Assembly: GCF_020510445.1 (NCBI RefSeq)
Contig: NZ_JAHBAG010000001.1
Coordinates: 844,501-908,500 of the forward strand
Source of the DNA: Hydrogenophaga taeniospiralis
Lineage (GTDB): Bacteria > Pseudomonadota > Gammaproteobacteria > Burkholderiales > Burkholderiaceae_C
Reading direction: 5' to 3'
Length of the DNA stretch: 64,000 nucleotides
The position numbers and the translations under genes were made by a program. The notes under the pieces are model-generated. The model was not told the origin of the DNA and did no database searches. It saw only the letters and a program-made list of their open reading frames with translations. This document shows positions 25,833 to 33,305 of this stretch, piece by piece. The stretch's first letter is position 1. Every line of letters starts with the position of its first letter.

Positions 25833-27079
25833 ATGAGCGACCCCAACGCCGAACGACTCCATCGTCTTGAGGCAGCAACGGAACGAATTGTTCACTACCC
25901 TCCAGCAGGCAGTTTTGGGGGGCTCATTGACGGAAGTGGGGCGCTACTTGATGGATTCCGTCTTGTATACGCAACAGACAACTTAGAGACAGAATTTAAC
26001 GGTGTATCGCTAGCTGACATTGAGGCGGAGTGCCCCTCGCTGACGCGATTCTTTTCCGGCACAGGTCTATTGTTTCATTCAACAGAGATTTATGAAGAAA
26101 TAGTCCGCTCGGGGAAGACTCAACTTCCCATCGACTACTCGGTCGGTTTTGATACGCAGGTTGCGGAGGCTTTTCGTTTGTATGAGTCTGGCAGAACAAT
26201 TTCTGACTGGGACCGTTTCTGCAACTTGATTCAGTACGTCACTAGACATAACTTCAATTTCGACTATTCTTTCTACATCATCGAAGATCTCGTCAACGCG
26301 GCAGATAAAAAAAATACTCGCCCATTCAATGCAGTTCGCGCACTCAAGCGATTTGATTTCGTTCACTCCGCATCTTTACTCGAAAATCCAAAATACCCAA
26401 TATTTACTGAATCAAGGGAAGAGGCGGGGCGACGAGCCTGCGACACTCTTTCCTCTTTTCTTTCGAGCGAAGAAATAAAACACAGCCTGGCTCGTCGTAA
26501 GGCACTTCTCACCGTGCTAGTAAAGGCGACATGCCTATTTTGGCAATCCCCCACCGAGTTGATCCGCAACTTGTCTACTCTCATCAAATTTTCCCTAGAT
26601 CACTTAGGTAGATTTGCGAAGCTAGAACTATATTTCGCATGGAAGCTTCTCAAGCATGGTGAAGACCTGCGGTTTTTTGCACCGATATGTCAGCCCAGCG
26701 AGGGAGCATTGTCAAAACTGAGCGGCATGAGTTGGGACCTCTACTCGATACGCCACCAAGAAACGATGGCAAGCTGCGCACGGAAGGGTGCGTTTTTGTC
26801 CCTTTCTTTGCAACGCTAGATCGCCGTCTCAAGGAGCTACGAGATGCATGCCCGATTCGATGCCTATTAATCGATGACCAAAATCAACGTTTGAATACGA
26901 TATTCGCTGACGAACTTGAATTCTTCACAGACGTAAATGCAGCCTTGGACATTTCAACGGCGGCTAGACTACGAAATCCATGGGCAAAGATGCAAAGACT
27001 ATCACTGCAGGTTGCAGATGGTGATATTGAGTTGCTGCTTAGTGAGGCGATAAACGAATGTCGAAGCGCAATAGTGTGA
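25833..27079 (+). pseudogene. Low-GC gene of unknown function, apparently frameshifted
   Basis: A 328-codon frame (25833-26819) ends abruptly while a second frame carries on with sensible protein (VPFFATLDRRLKELRDACP onward) to 27079. Adding one T to the T5 run at about 26791-26795 joins them: GAFLSLSLQR-stop becomes GAFFVPFFATLDRR, giving 415 residues with no internal stop. The protein looks soluble, mostly helical, with no motif I recognise. The AT-rich codon use contrasts strongly with the host. The final stop lies 2 bp before attC-like site A, so this is the upstream-most cassette-type gene. Sequencing error, inactivating mutation and programmed slippage are all possible. Confidence 0.65.
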
Positions 27080-27080
27080 T

Positions 27081-27147
27081 CGCCAACCCATCATTCCACC
27101 GGGTCTACGCGAAAAGCTGCGCAGGCCGGTGAATTTAAATGTTAGCT
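27081..27147 (+). other. attC-like recombination site A
   Basis: A 67-bp imperfect hairpin. The left end is CGCCAAC (R''-like) and the right end is GTTAGCT (R'-like). The inner arms are CATTCCACCGG and CCGGTGAAT with one extrahelical base, and the core is GC-rich. The left end begins 2 bp after the stop of the upstream gene and the right end overlaps the start (ATGTTAG) of the next, as expected for integron cassette junctions. The core closely resembles site B. Confidence 0.6.
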
Positions 27148-28035
27148 GCTTTGCAACACATTGAGGATGCTGTGAGTGATAAATCATTATCGGAATATAT
27201 TGATATCCATTTCGCTCTGCACTTTGCGAAGAGGCTCGCTCACATCGATGAGAATGGCAGCCCCCCAAATTGGATCCTGACCGACCCACGGCATATGTAT
27301 GTTCAAATGGCTAGCCACCGGCTTACACTTCTGCGTACGGCTGTCGCTGACGCTAAGGGGCTGATTACACAAGCTGAAAATCCGCCGCCCGATGATTGGC
27401 TCGGTACTGTCGGACTGACTCGCGATAAGTACGTCCAGCAAGTGGTGGATTTATTCACCCTTCTCCTGCACTCTACAGCCGATCGAGCGCTACTGCTAAC
27501 AAATGCGGTTCTATGTCTAGGAATTGATCCACGGAAGCTAAGCATCAAGGAAATATCCAAGAAGCTGCATAATCAAGGCGATATTATTGCCGCTCTTCGC
27601 TCGGTGCACTTCTGCATTTCTCACTTATCTGACCCTAGAAATCAATTCGCGCATAGGGGCGAACGTAGATACGTTGGCCAGTTTTCGGATGTTGCCCGCA
27701 TGAAGGTGATTCTGAAAAAATTTGAATGTCCGTCAGACCAAATTCAGTTGGCGGACTTAGAAGCTTTTCAACGATTGAAAGCGGACATGCTGTCCGAACT
27801 CATCGCTGTGGAGGCAGTGTTGGAGCCGGTGGTTGAAAGTCTATTGCCTAGCTATTTAGCAAAAATCGAATCGCTCGGTGGTCCCGACACCCCGAACGAC
27901 GAAGAAACGGCCCGCGCAAATGCTGCTCTAGCGTACTTCAAAGGCGGAATTCGCCCAGCCTTCATGGATGCAGCCACTCTCTCAATGCACCGGCCTGCGC
28001 GAAAAACCGCGCAGGCCGGTGATTTCAACGGTTAG
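27139..28035 (+). CDS. HEPN-domain protein (cassette gene)
   Basis: A 298-residue, helix-rich cytosolic protein with low-GC codon use. Residues 167-172 are RNQFAH, the R-x4-H motif of HEPN domains, in the context HFCISHLSDPRNQFAHRGER; this region resembles Cthe_2314-type HEPN proteins. HEPN proteins are frequently metal-independent RNases in toxin-antitoxin and defence systems. No obvious antitoxin is encoded beside it, although the membrane coiled-coil gene follows 9 bp later. The ORF runs through attC-like site B and ends at the TAG formed by its GTTAG core, so the last dozen residues are site-encoded. Confidence 0.65.
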   Translation: MLAALQHIEDAVSDKSLSEYIDIHFALHFAKRLAHIDENGSPPNWILTDPRHMYVQMASHRLTLLRTAVADAKGLITQAENPPPDDWLGTVGLTRDKYVQQVVDLFTLLLHSTADRALLLTNAVLCLGIDPRKLSIKEISKKLHNQGDIIAALRSVHFCISHLSDPRNQFAHRGERRYVGQFSDVARMKVILKKFECPSDQIQLADLEAFQRLKADMLSELIAVEAVLEPVVESLLPSYLAKIESLGGPDTPNDEETARANAALAYFKGGIRPAFMDAATLSMHRPARKTAQAGDFNG

Positions 28036-28037
28036 GC
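27973..28037 (+). other. attC-like recombination site B
   Basis: A perfect 14-bp stem CACCGGCCTGCGCG / CGCGCAGGCCGGTG (27988-28001 and 28008-28021) with a 6-nt loop, extended by AAT/ATT with an extrahelical G, and a perfect R' core GTTAGGC at 28031-28037. The left R'' box is degenerate (GCCACTC instead of GCCTAAC). Core and right arm match site A closely, as attC sites within one array often do. Confidence 0.6.
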
Positions 28038-28044
28038 ATCTGAT

Positions 28045-28737
28045 ATGACTTCAATTCGTACACGACTTGGGTCGGTCATCTCGTTGTGCTGGATAGCGGG
28101 CATCGTTTACTTGGCTGTCAGAGACACAGCCGTGCTCGCCAAAATGAGCCCAAATGAATGGGGAGATTTTCTGGCCGGTTCCTTTGCGCCTCTGGCTTTT
28201 CTCTGGCTTGTGCTTGGCTACCTCCAACAAGGAGATGAACTTCGCCTCAGCACAGACGCCCTTCTCCTACAAGCGGAAGAACTCAAGAATTCGGCGCAGC
28301 AACAACGCGAATTGGTCGAGGTGGCGCGACTGCAGGTCGAAAGCGAGCGCGAGGCGCTAGCTTTCGAGAGACGGCTCAGAGAAGACCTCTCAGAGCCCAA
28401 GTTTTCGGTGCTCGGGGGTGGAGGAACATTCCGAGGAGACGGCCAGTCGACCTACAACATCACCATCACCAATACTGGTCATGACGCGACGACCTTCTCT
28501 GCAAGGATCAACTTTCTGGAGGCTGGCTGGCGAGTTATCGCGTCCCTTCCTCTATTCGAAAAAGGACTTAGCCACAAGGCACGTGTAGAGCATCCAACGC
28601 CGCTAGAAGAAGGCAATTCATTTCTTGTCCTTAGTTTTGTCGATGGGCTTGGTCGAGCGGAGGAGAGGACATACCGTGTCAGCCGAGAAAGTGATCATCC
28701 TCATGCAGGCCTCAAGTTCCAGCGCGTTGATTCCTAA
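28045..28737 (+). CDS. Membrane-anchored coiled-coil protein (cassette gene)
   Basis: A 230-residue protein of unknown function. Two hydrophobic segments (about residues 9-28 and 42-60) form an N-terminal hairpin, then a charged coiled coil runs from about 62 to 118 (LQAEELKNSAQQQRELVEVA and on), followed by a beta-rich cytosolic domain (YNITITNTGHDATTF). It starts 8 bp after the GTTAGGC core of site B, and its TAA stop lies inside the left box of site C, a typical cassette layout. The fold could sense or scaffold at the inner face of the membrane, but this is speculation. Confidence 0.65.
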   Translation: MTSIRTRLGSVISLCWIAGIVYLAVRDTAVLAKMSPNEWGDFLAGSFAPLAFLWLVLGYLQQGDELRLSTDALLLQAEELKNSAQQQRELVEVARLQVESEREALAFERRLREDLSEPKFSVLGGGGTFRGDGQSTYNITITNTGHDATTFSARINFLEAGWRVIASLPLFEKGLSHKARVEHPTPLEEGNSFLVLSFVDGLGRAEERTYRVSRESDHPHAGLKFQRVDS

Positions 28738-28789
28738 CCTCTGTGCAACCGGACCCGCTACGGCAGGTCGGTTAGCCCGAACGTTGAAC
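28732..28789 (+). other. attC-like recombination site C
   Basis: A 58-bp site with the full attC layout: R'' TCCTAAC (containing the upstream stop codon), L'' GCAACCGGACC, a short loop, L' GGTCGGTTAGC, and R' GTTGAAC (fits GTTRRRY). The L arms pair except for one extrahelical G (AACCGGACC against GGTCGGTT), the feature that orients attC recombination. It is different in sequence from sites A and B. Confidence 0.65.
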
Positions 28790-28942
28790 GACTGCTTTTC
28801 TCTTTGAGCACTGGCCGCTCCTGGTCGCCCTCGTTCACTCCTCCTCGGATAAACCCTCCATTGACACCACCCCGCGCTCCCCCGAAGGTGCAAGGCCCGC
28901 CCGCCAGCCTGTCACCCGGAGCCGCGCCATACCCTCTACCCC

Positions 28943-29063
28943 GCACCAGCACATCGCCACCGTGATGCAGGTGGCCTCCGACGGCGCGGGGGTGCGGGCG
29001 GCGGCGGGGCATGAGCAGGTGATTCGCGATTCGTGGCACCGCAGTACCGGCTGGACCGTCACC
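28943..29063 (+). pseudogene. N-terminal fragment of a sigma-54-dependent (AcoR-type) regulator
   Basis: The plus-strand frame HIATVMQVASDG, then EQVIRDSWHRS, resembles the start of AcoR/Fis-family regulators, which begin with a helix and an ...I..SW.R motif. The frame dissolves after about 40 codons into the antisense of the EamA gene. No GAF, AAA+ or Fis domain remains. It lies just right of attC-like site C and may mark where host sequence resumes. The rest of 28790-28942 shows no recognisable feature. Confidence 0.4.
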
Positions 29064-30042
29064 CCCTCCGGCTCACCAACACAATCCCCGCCGCCACCCC
29101 CAGCAGCGCCAGCACCAGCTGCAGCGTCAGCGGCTCGCCCAGCAGCACCACGCCGAACACCAGCGCGAACACGGGGGTGAGGAAGGTGAAGGTGGACATC
29201 TGCGTGGCGGGGTAGTGGCGCAGCATCCACATCCAGGTCAGGTAGCTGGCGAAGGCGCCCACGGCGGTCTGCAGGAACACCGAGCCCCAGGCCAGGGCCG
29301 AGTAGTCGAAGCGCCAGGTCTCACCCAATGCGAGTGAGAGCAGCGGGGCCACCGCGGCGGTCACGCCGAGTTGGTAGAACAGCGATTTTTCGGCCGCCAC
29401 CGCGGCCACCCGGGTGGTGCGGATGGCCAGCGTGGTCAGGCCCCAGAGCATGCCGGCGGCCAGGCCCATGGCGTCGCCGATCCATTGGCCGGGGACCGGC
29501 GCCGGGCCGCCCCAAGCCGGGCCAGCCCCCCCGGGGGGCAGCGACCCGCGCAGCGGTGGAGCGTGGAGGTCCATCGGTATCGAGCCATGGAGGAAGGCTT
29601 CGCTGAAAGCCACCGCCACGGCGGCAAAGGCCAGCGTCAGGCCGATCCACTGGATGCGCCGCAACCGTTCGCTTTTCACGAAGCGCGGCAGCAGCAGCGC
29701 GACCCAGAACGGGCTGGTGTAGAGGAACACGGTGAGGCGCGAAGCGCTGGTGTGGGTGAGCCCGATGTAGATGAAACAGAACTCGCCCGCGAACAGCAGG
29801 CCCACGATCAGCCCGCCCCACAAGGAGCCGTCGCGCCTGAACAGCGGCACGCCGCGCAGTTGGCACCACAGCCAGAGCAGGGCGGTGGCGCCCCACATGC
29901 GCACCGAGGCCTGCCACAGCGGCGGGATCTCGCGCGAGGCGAACTTGATCAGGATCTGCTGGAAACCCCAGAAGGCGCAGCAGGCCACGAGCAGGGTGAT
30001 GGCGAGGGTGTCGAGGTGGTCTTTGCGCTGGACGGGGGTCAT
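29059..30042 (-). CDS. EamA-family (DMT) transporter with in-frame repeat insertion
   Basis: A 327-residue inner-membrane protein with ten hydrophobic helices in two EamA repeats (first about residues 8-135, second about 185-320), typical of drug/metabolite exporters. The loop between helices 5 and 6 contains about 23 residues (APPLRGSLPPGGAGPAWGG and neighbours) encoded by a dispersed GC-rich repeat at 29501-29569, read here in reverse. The ATG at 30042 is preferred; an upstream ATG at 30081 adds 13 arginine- and proline-rich residues. It follows the flavin reductase-MarR gene on the same strand and may export a compound linked to that pathway. Confidence 0.85.
   Translation of the reverse strand: MTPVQRKDHLDTLAITLLVACCAFWGFQQILIKFASREIPPLWQASVRMWGATALLWLWCQLRGVPLFRRDGSLWGGLIVGLLFAGEFCFIYIGLTHTSASRLTVFLYTSPFWVALLLPRFVKSERLRRIQWIGLTLAFAAVAVAFSEAFLHGSIPMDLHAPPLRGSLPPGGAGPAWGGPAPVPGQWIGDAMGLAAGMLWGLTTLAIRTTRVAAVAAEKSLFYQLGVTAAVAPLLSLALGETWRFDYSALAWGSVFLQTAVGAFASYLTWMWMLRHYPATQMSTFTFLTPVFALVFGVVLLGEPLTLQLVLALLGVAAGIVLVSRRG
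29501..29569 (+). repeat. Dispersed repeat within the EamA gene (family S, copy 1)
   Basis: A roughly 70-bp element: GCCGGGCCGCCCCAAG, a variable middle, then GGGGGGCAGCGACCCGCG, CAGCGG and GGAGCGTGG. It is near-identical at both ends to 32099-32170 inside nicX. It is read antisense within the EamA gene without creating a stop. Confidence 0.8.
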
Positions 30043-30099
30043 GGATCGGGATGGTTGGGGCGCGCGCCGTGCTGGCGCCATCGCACGGGCAGGGGGCGT

Positions 30100-31101
30100 T
30101 CAGCGCCCTTCGGCCAGGCGCTGCAGATGTCTTTTGAGGGCCTCGGCTTCGCCGGGCGACCAGCGCGAGAGCAGGGTGGTTTCCTGTTGGCGCGCCTGTT
30201 CGATCAGCGCGGCGGCGATGCGGCGGCCGTTGGCGGTGGTGGCCACCAGGGTGCGGCGCTGGTCGGCCGGATCGGCCAGCAGCTCGACCAGCCCGTCTTC
30301 GGCCATGCGCTGGACCAGCTTGGTGACGGTGGGTTGTTTGGCGAGCACGTCGTGCGCGAGCTGGCCCAGGGGCAGGCTGCCCTGCAGGCCGGCGGCGCCG
30401 GGCGCGAGCGCCGCATCGTGCAGCACGGCCAGCACGCGCCAGGCGATGTGGGTCAGGCCCTGCGCGGCAATCGCGTTCTCGAAGTCGCGGTACACGGCGT
30501 GGCTGGCCTGGCCGAGCAGGTAGCCCAGGTAGCTGCCGACGAAGCGGCCGTCGGTGGGCTGCGGCGCGCTGGGGTCGGCCTGCAGCGGGTGCTCGGTGTA
30601 GAAGCGCCCGCCGTGGTAGAGCAGGGGTGAGGCGGAGGCGCGGCGCGTGCAGCGCTCGACCTCGCCGACGAAGATCACGTGATCGCCCTCGGTGTACTGG
30701 CTGCGGTTGAAGCACTCGAAGGTGGCGACGCAGCCCGTGAGCAACGGCGCGCCGCTGACGCCTTCGACGAAATCCACGCCCTGCCAGCGGTCCACGTCGC
30801 GCGCGGCGAAGCGCTCGGCCAGCGCCTGCTGGTCGGCCGCGAGCACGTTGATGGCGTAGTGCTGGCCGTTGGCAAACACCGCCATCGAGCCGGCCGCGCG
30901 CCCCAGGCTCCAGAGCACCAGCGGCGGGTCCAGCGAGACCGAGTTGAACGAGCTGGCGGTCAGCCCCGCGAGTTCACCGGACGCGGTGCGCGCGGTCACG
31001 ATGGTCACGCCCGTGGCGAACATGCCCAGCGCCGTGCGGAAGTCGCGCGGGGAAAAGTCGGGAGGCCGTGCCTGGTGGCCGGCGGAGCGGGCAGGGGACA
31101 T
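30100..31101 (-). CDS. Flavin reductase fused to a MarR-type domain
   Basis: A 333-residue two-domain protein. Residues about 18-170 are a flavin-reductase (DIM6/NtaB) domain (FRTALGMFATGVTIVTA, then TASSFNSVSLDPPLVLW) that supplies reduced FMN or FAD. Residues about 190-333 are a MarR-like winged helix (LAHDVLAKQPTVTKLVQRM, then DQRRTLVATTANGR). The same fusion is known in the reductase C1 of Acinetobacter 4-hydroxyphenylacetate hydroxylase, where the MarR-like part senses substrate. It is divergent from nicX and probably partners the flavoenzyme at 33306-34574. No ribosome site is evident before the ATG, so it may be leaderless. Confidence 0.88.
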   Translation of the reverse strand: MSPARSAGHQARPPDFSPRDFRTALGMFATGVTIVTARTASGELAGLTASSFNSVSLDPPLVLWSLGRAAGSMAVFANGQHYAINVLAADQQALAERFAARDVDRWQGVDFVEGVSGAPLLTGCVATFECFNRSQYTEGDHVIFVGEVERCTRRASASPLLYHGGRFYTEHPLQADPSAPQPTDGRFVGSYLGYLLGQASHAVYRDFENAIAAQGLTHIAWRVLAVLHDAALAPGAAGLQGSLPLGQLAHDVLAKQPTVTKLVQRMAEDGLVELLADPADQRRTLVATTANGRRIAAALIEQARQQETTLLSRWSPGEAEALKRHLQRLAEGR

Positions 31102-31114
31102 ACGTGGAATTTAT

Positions 31115-31126
31115 ATGAAAATTCAT
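31115..31126. promoter_or_regulatory. MarR-type operator candidate between flavin reductase and nicX
   Basis: ATGAAAATTCAT, a perfect dyad in a short AT-rich island 14 bp upstream of the flavin reductase-MarR start. MarR operators are commonly AT-rich dyads of this kind. It could let the fused MarR domain, if it binds DNA, control its own gene and the divergent nic genes. Confidence 0.4.
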
Positions 31127-31208
31127 GAATAATGCGCTTCGGACCTGTCTCAACCTTAAGAGCTCAGGGTTGATCAAACCATTTTTCAGCGCACGTGCCT
31201 TCGTCAAG

Positions 31209-31285
31209 GATGCCGTGGAACCGGCTCCGCCGGGCCACAGGCATCGCCCCCCGAGGGGGTGACGCCGAAGGCGGCGCGGGGGAGA
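31209..31285 (-). repeat. Dispersed intergenic repeat, copy R3
   Basis: The R element in reverse orientation: GGAACCGGCTCCGCCGGGCC, then a CCCCCCGAGGGGGTGACGCC hairpin and GGCGGCGCGGGGGAG. It ends 5 bp before the nicX ATG, and its terminal GGGGGAG appears to serve as the nicX ribosome-binding site. Confidence 0.65.
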
Positions 31286-31289
31286 CCAT

Positions 31290-32429
31290 ATGCTTCAGGA
31301 GCGGACCGAACCCGCCTGGATCGACGCTTTCGAAACCGTGTTGCGGCGCTGCGCACTGCAAACCGGTGACACGGTGGCCATTCTCGGCGAAACACAAAGC
31401 CGCCCGGTGCTGCTGGAATTGGCGCGGCTGGCGGCGGCCCGCATCGGTGCCGATGCCTTCACGCTCACCCTGCCGTCGGTGTTCACCCGCGGCGAGCCGG
31501 TGGCGCGCTCCACCGGCGCCACACCCGCCATCCAGCAACTGGGCCCGGTGATCGCGGCGCTGCAGGCCTGCACCCTGGTGGTGGACTGCACCGTCGAAGG
31601 CCTGATGCACGCGCCCGAGCTGCCCGCCATCCTGCGGGGCAACGGCAGCACCCAGCCGCGCATCGTCTACGTGAGCAACGAACACCCCGAGGCGCTGGCG
31701 CGCCTGCTGCCCGACGACCCGACCGAAGCGCGGGTGAAGGAACACGTCAAACGCCTGCGGGGCGCGAAGGCCATGCGCGTGACCTCATCCGCGGGCACCG
31801 ATCTCGCCATCTCGCTGCAAGGCGCGGTGGCCGGCGGCAACTGGGGCAGCACCACCCGCCCGGGCACGCTGACCCACTGGCCCGGTGGCCTGGTGCTTGC
31901 GTTCCCGGCGGCGGGCAGCGTGAACGGCACGCTGGTGCTCGCCGAGGGCGACGTGAACCTGACCTTCAAGCGCTACATCGAGCGGCCGATCACGCTGACC
32001 ATTGAAAACGACCACGTGACGCGCATCGAGGGTACGGGGGTCGATGCCGAGCTGCTGCGGTCGTACTTCGCCGCATGGGGCGAGGCGGATGGTTTTGCCG
32101 CCGGGCCGCCCCAAGGCGAAACGCGCCCCCTCGGGGGGCAGCGACCCGCGCAGCGGCGGAGCGTGGGGGCCCCCGGTCCTGCGTATGCGGTGAGCCACGT
32201 CGGCTACGGCCTGAACGACGCCGCTCGCTGGGACAGCATGGCGCTTTACGACAAACGCGACTTCAACGGCACCGAACTGCGCGCTTTCGCCGGCAACTTC
32301 CTCTACAGCACGGGGGCCAACGAAACCGCCGGGCGCTACACGCGAGGCCATTTCGACTGGCCGATGCGGAACTGCAGCGTGGCGCTGGACGGCACCGTGG
32401 TGGTCGACGCCGGAAAGGTCGTGGCGTGA
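31290..32429 (+). CDS. nicX: 2,5-dihydroxypyridine 5,6-dioxygenase (NicX type) with in-frame repeat insertion
   Basis: A 379-residue M29-peptidase-like ring-cleavage dioxygenase that would open 2,5-dihydroxypyridine to N-formylmaleamate. The metal-ligand motifs of NicX are present: His303 in SHVGYGL, and His354 and Asp356 in GHFDWPMRNC. The protein is longer than P. putida NicX (about 350) because about residues 269-296 are encoded by a dispersed repeat (32099-32170), inserted between ADGF and AYAVSH, only a few residues before the His303 ligand. The gene overlaps nicD by GTGA. Activity may be affected by the insertion. Confidence 0.83.
   Translation: MLQERTEPAWIDAFETVLRRCALQTGDTVAILGETQSRPVLLELARLAAARIGADAFTLTLPSVFTRGEPVARSTGATPAIQQLGPVIAALQACTLVVDCTVEGLMHAPELPAILRGNGSTQPRIVYVSNEHPEALARLLPDDPTEARVKEHVKRLRGAKAMRVTSSAGTDLAISLQGAVAGGNWGSTTRPGTLTHWPGGLVLAFPAAGSVNGTLVLAEGDVNLTFKRYIERPITLTIENDHVTRIEGTGVDAELLRSYFAAWGEADGFAAGPPQGETRPLGGQRPAQRRSVGAPGPAYAVSHVGYGLNDAARWDSMALYDKRDFNGTELRAFAGNFLYSTGANETAGRYTRGHFDWPMRNCSVALDGTVVVDAGKVVA
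32099..32170 (+). repeat. Dispersed repeat within nicX (family S, copy 2)
   Basis: The same roughly 70-bp element as 29501-29569: GCCGGGCCGCCCCAAG, a variable middle, GGGGGGCAGCGACCCGCG, CAGCGGCGGAGCGTGGGGG. Here it is read sense and keeps the nicX frame open, adding AAGPPQGETRPLGGQRP and the following residues. Confidence 0.82.
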
Positions 32430-33274
32430 ACAGCATTCCCCGATTCACCACCCTGGGCGACGGCGCCACCACCGTGCTCATGCTGCACGGCATCGGCGGC
32501 GGGCACCTGGCGTTTGCGCCGCAGGTCGAGACCCTGGGCGAGGTCGGCTATCGCGCCGTGGCCTGGGACATGCCGGGCTACGGCCACAGCGCGCCCATCG
32601 AGCCCTACACCTTCAAGGGCCTCGCTGAGGCGTGCATCAGGCTGATCGATGCGCTGGTGGGGGAGAAAGACGAATCGGCGCCGGGGCGTGCGGGCTCTGT
32701 CGTGCTCGTCGGCCACAGCATGGGCGGCATGGTGGCGCAGGAGGTGATCGCGCGGCGACCCGATCGCATCAGCAAGCTGGTGCTCTGCGGCACCTCGGCG
32801 GCCTTTGGCAAACGGAACGACGGCCGCGACGCCGAGGCCTGGGCGCGGCAGTTCATCGGCCAGCGCACCGCGCCGCTGGACGCCGGCCAGTCCATGGCCG
32901 ACATGGCTTTGAGGCTGGTGCCGCAGATGGTCGGCCCGGGTTCGCTGCCCGAAGGCGTGCGCCTGGCCGAGCAGTGCATGGCCCGCGTGCCGGCCGCCAC
33001 CTACCGGCGCGCGCTGGAGTGTCTCGTCACCTTCGACCGGCAGGCCGCGCTGGCCCACATCGGCGTGCCCACGCTGCTGATCGGCGGCGAGTTCGACCGC
33101 GTGGCCGCACCGTCGGTGATGAAGCGGATGGCACAGCAGATTCCGAACGCGCGCTACGTGGAGATGGCCGGCATCGGCCACCTGATGAACCTCGAAGCCC
33201 CCGACGAGTTCGACCGCATCCTGCTGGACTTCCTGCGCGAGCGGCCGCCGAAGTCGCGGCCCGATCTGCACTGA
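32426..33274 (+). CDS. nicD: N-formylmaleamate deformylase (NicD-like alpha/beta hydrolase)
   Basis: A 282-residue alpha/beta hydrolase. The nucleophile elbow is GHSMGG (Ser98), with candidate acid Asp224 (GGEFDRV) and His252 (GIGHLMN) completing the triad; the oxyanion region is LHGIGGG at 20-26. Coupled by a GTGA overlap to nicX, it is expected to remove formate from N-formylmaleamate, giving maleamate. The GTG start is dictated by the overlap and by the natural N-terminus. The following steps (maleamate amidase NicF, maleate isomerase NicE) are not encoded nearby. Confidence 0.8.
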   Translation: MNSIPRFTTLGDGATTVLMLHGIGGGHLAFAPQVETLGEVGYRAVAWDMPGYGHSAPIEPYTFKGLAEACIRLIDALVGEKDESAPGRAGSVVLVGHSMGGMVAQEVIARRPDRISKLVLCGTSAAFGKRNDGRDAEAWARQFIGQRTAPLDAGQSMADMALRLVPQMVGPGSLPEGVRLAEQCMARVPAATYRRALECLVTFDRQAALAHIGVPTLLIGGEFDRVAAPSVMKRMAQQIPNARYVEMAGIGHLMNLEAPDEFDRILLDFLRERPPKSRPDLH

Positions 33275-33305
33275 ACACGACCCACCCGAAGAGGAGACAA
33301 GACCC

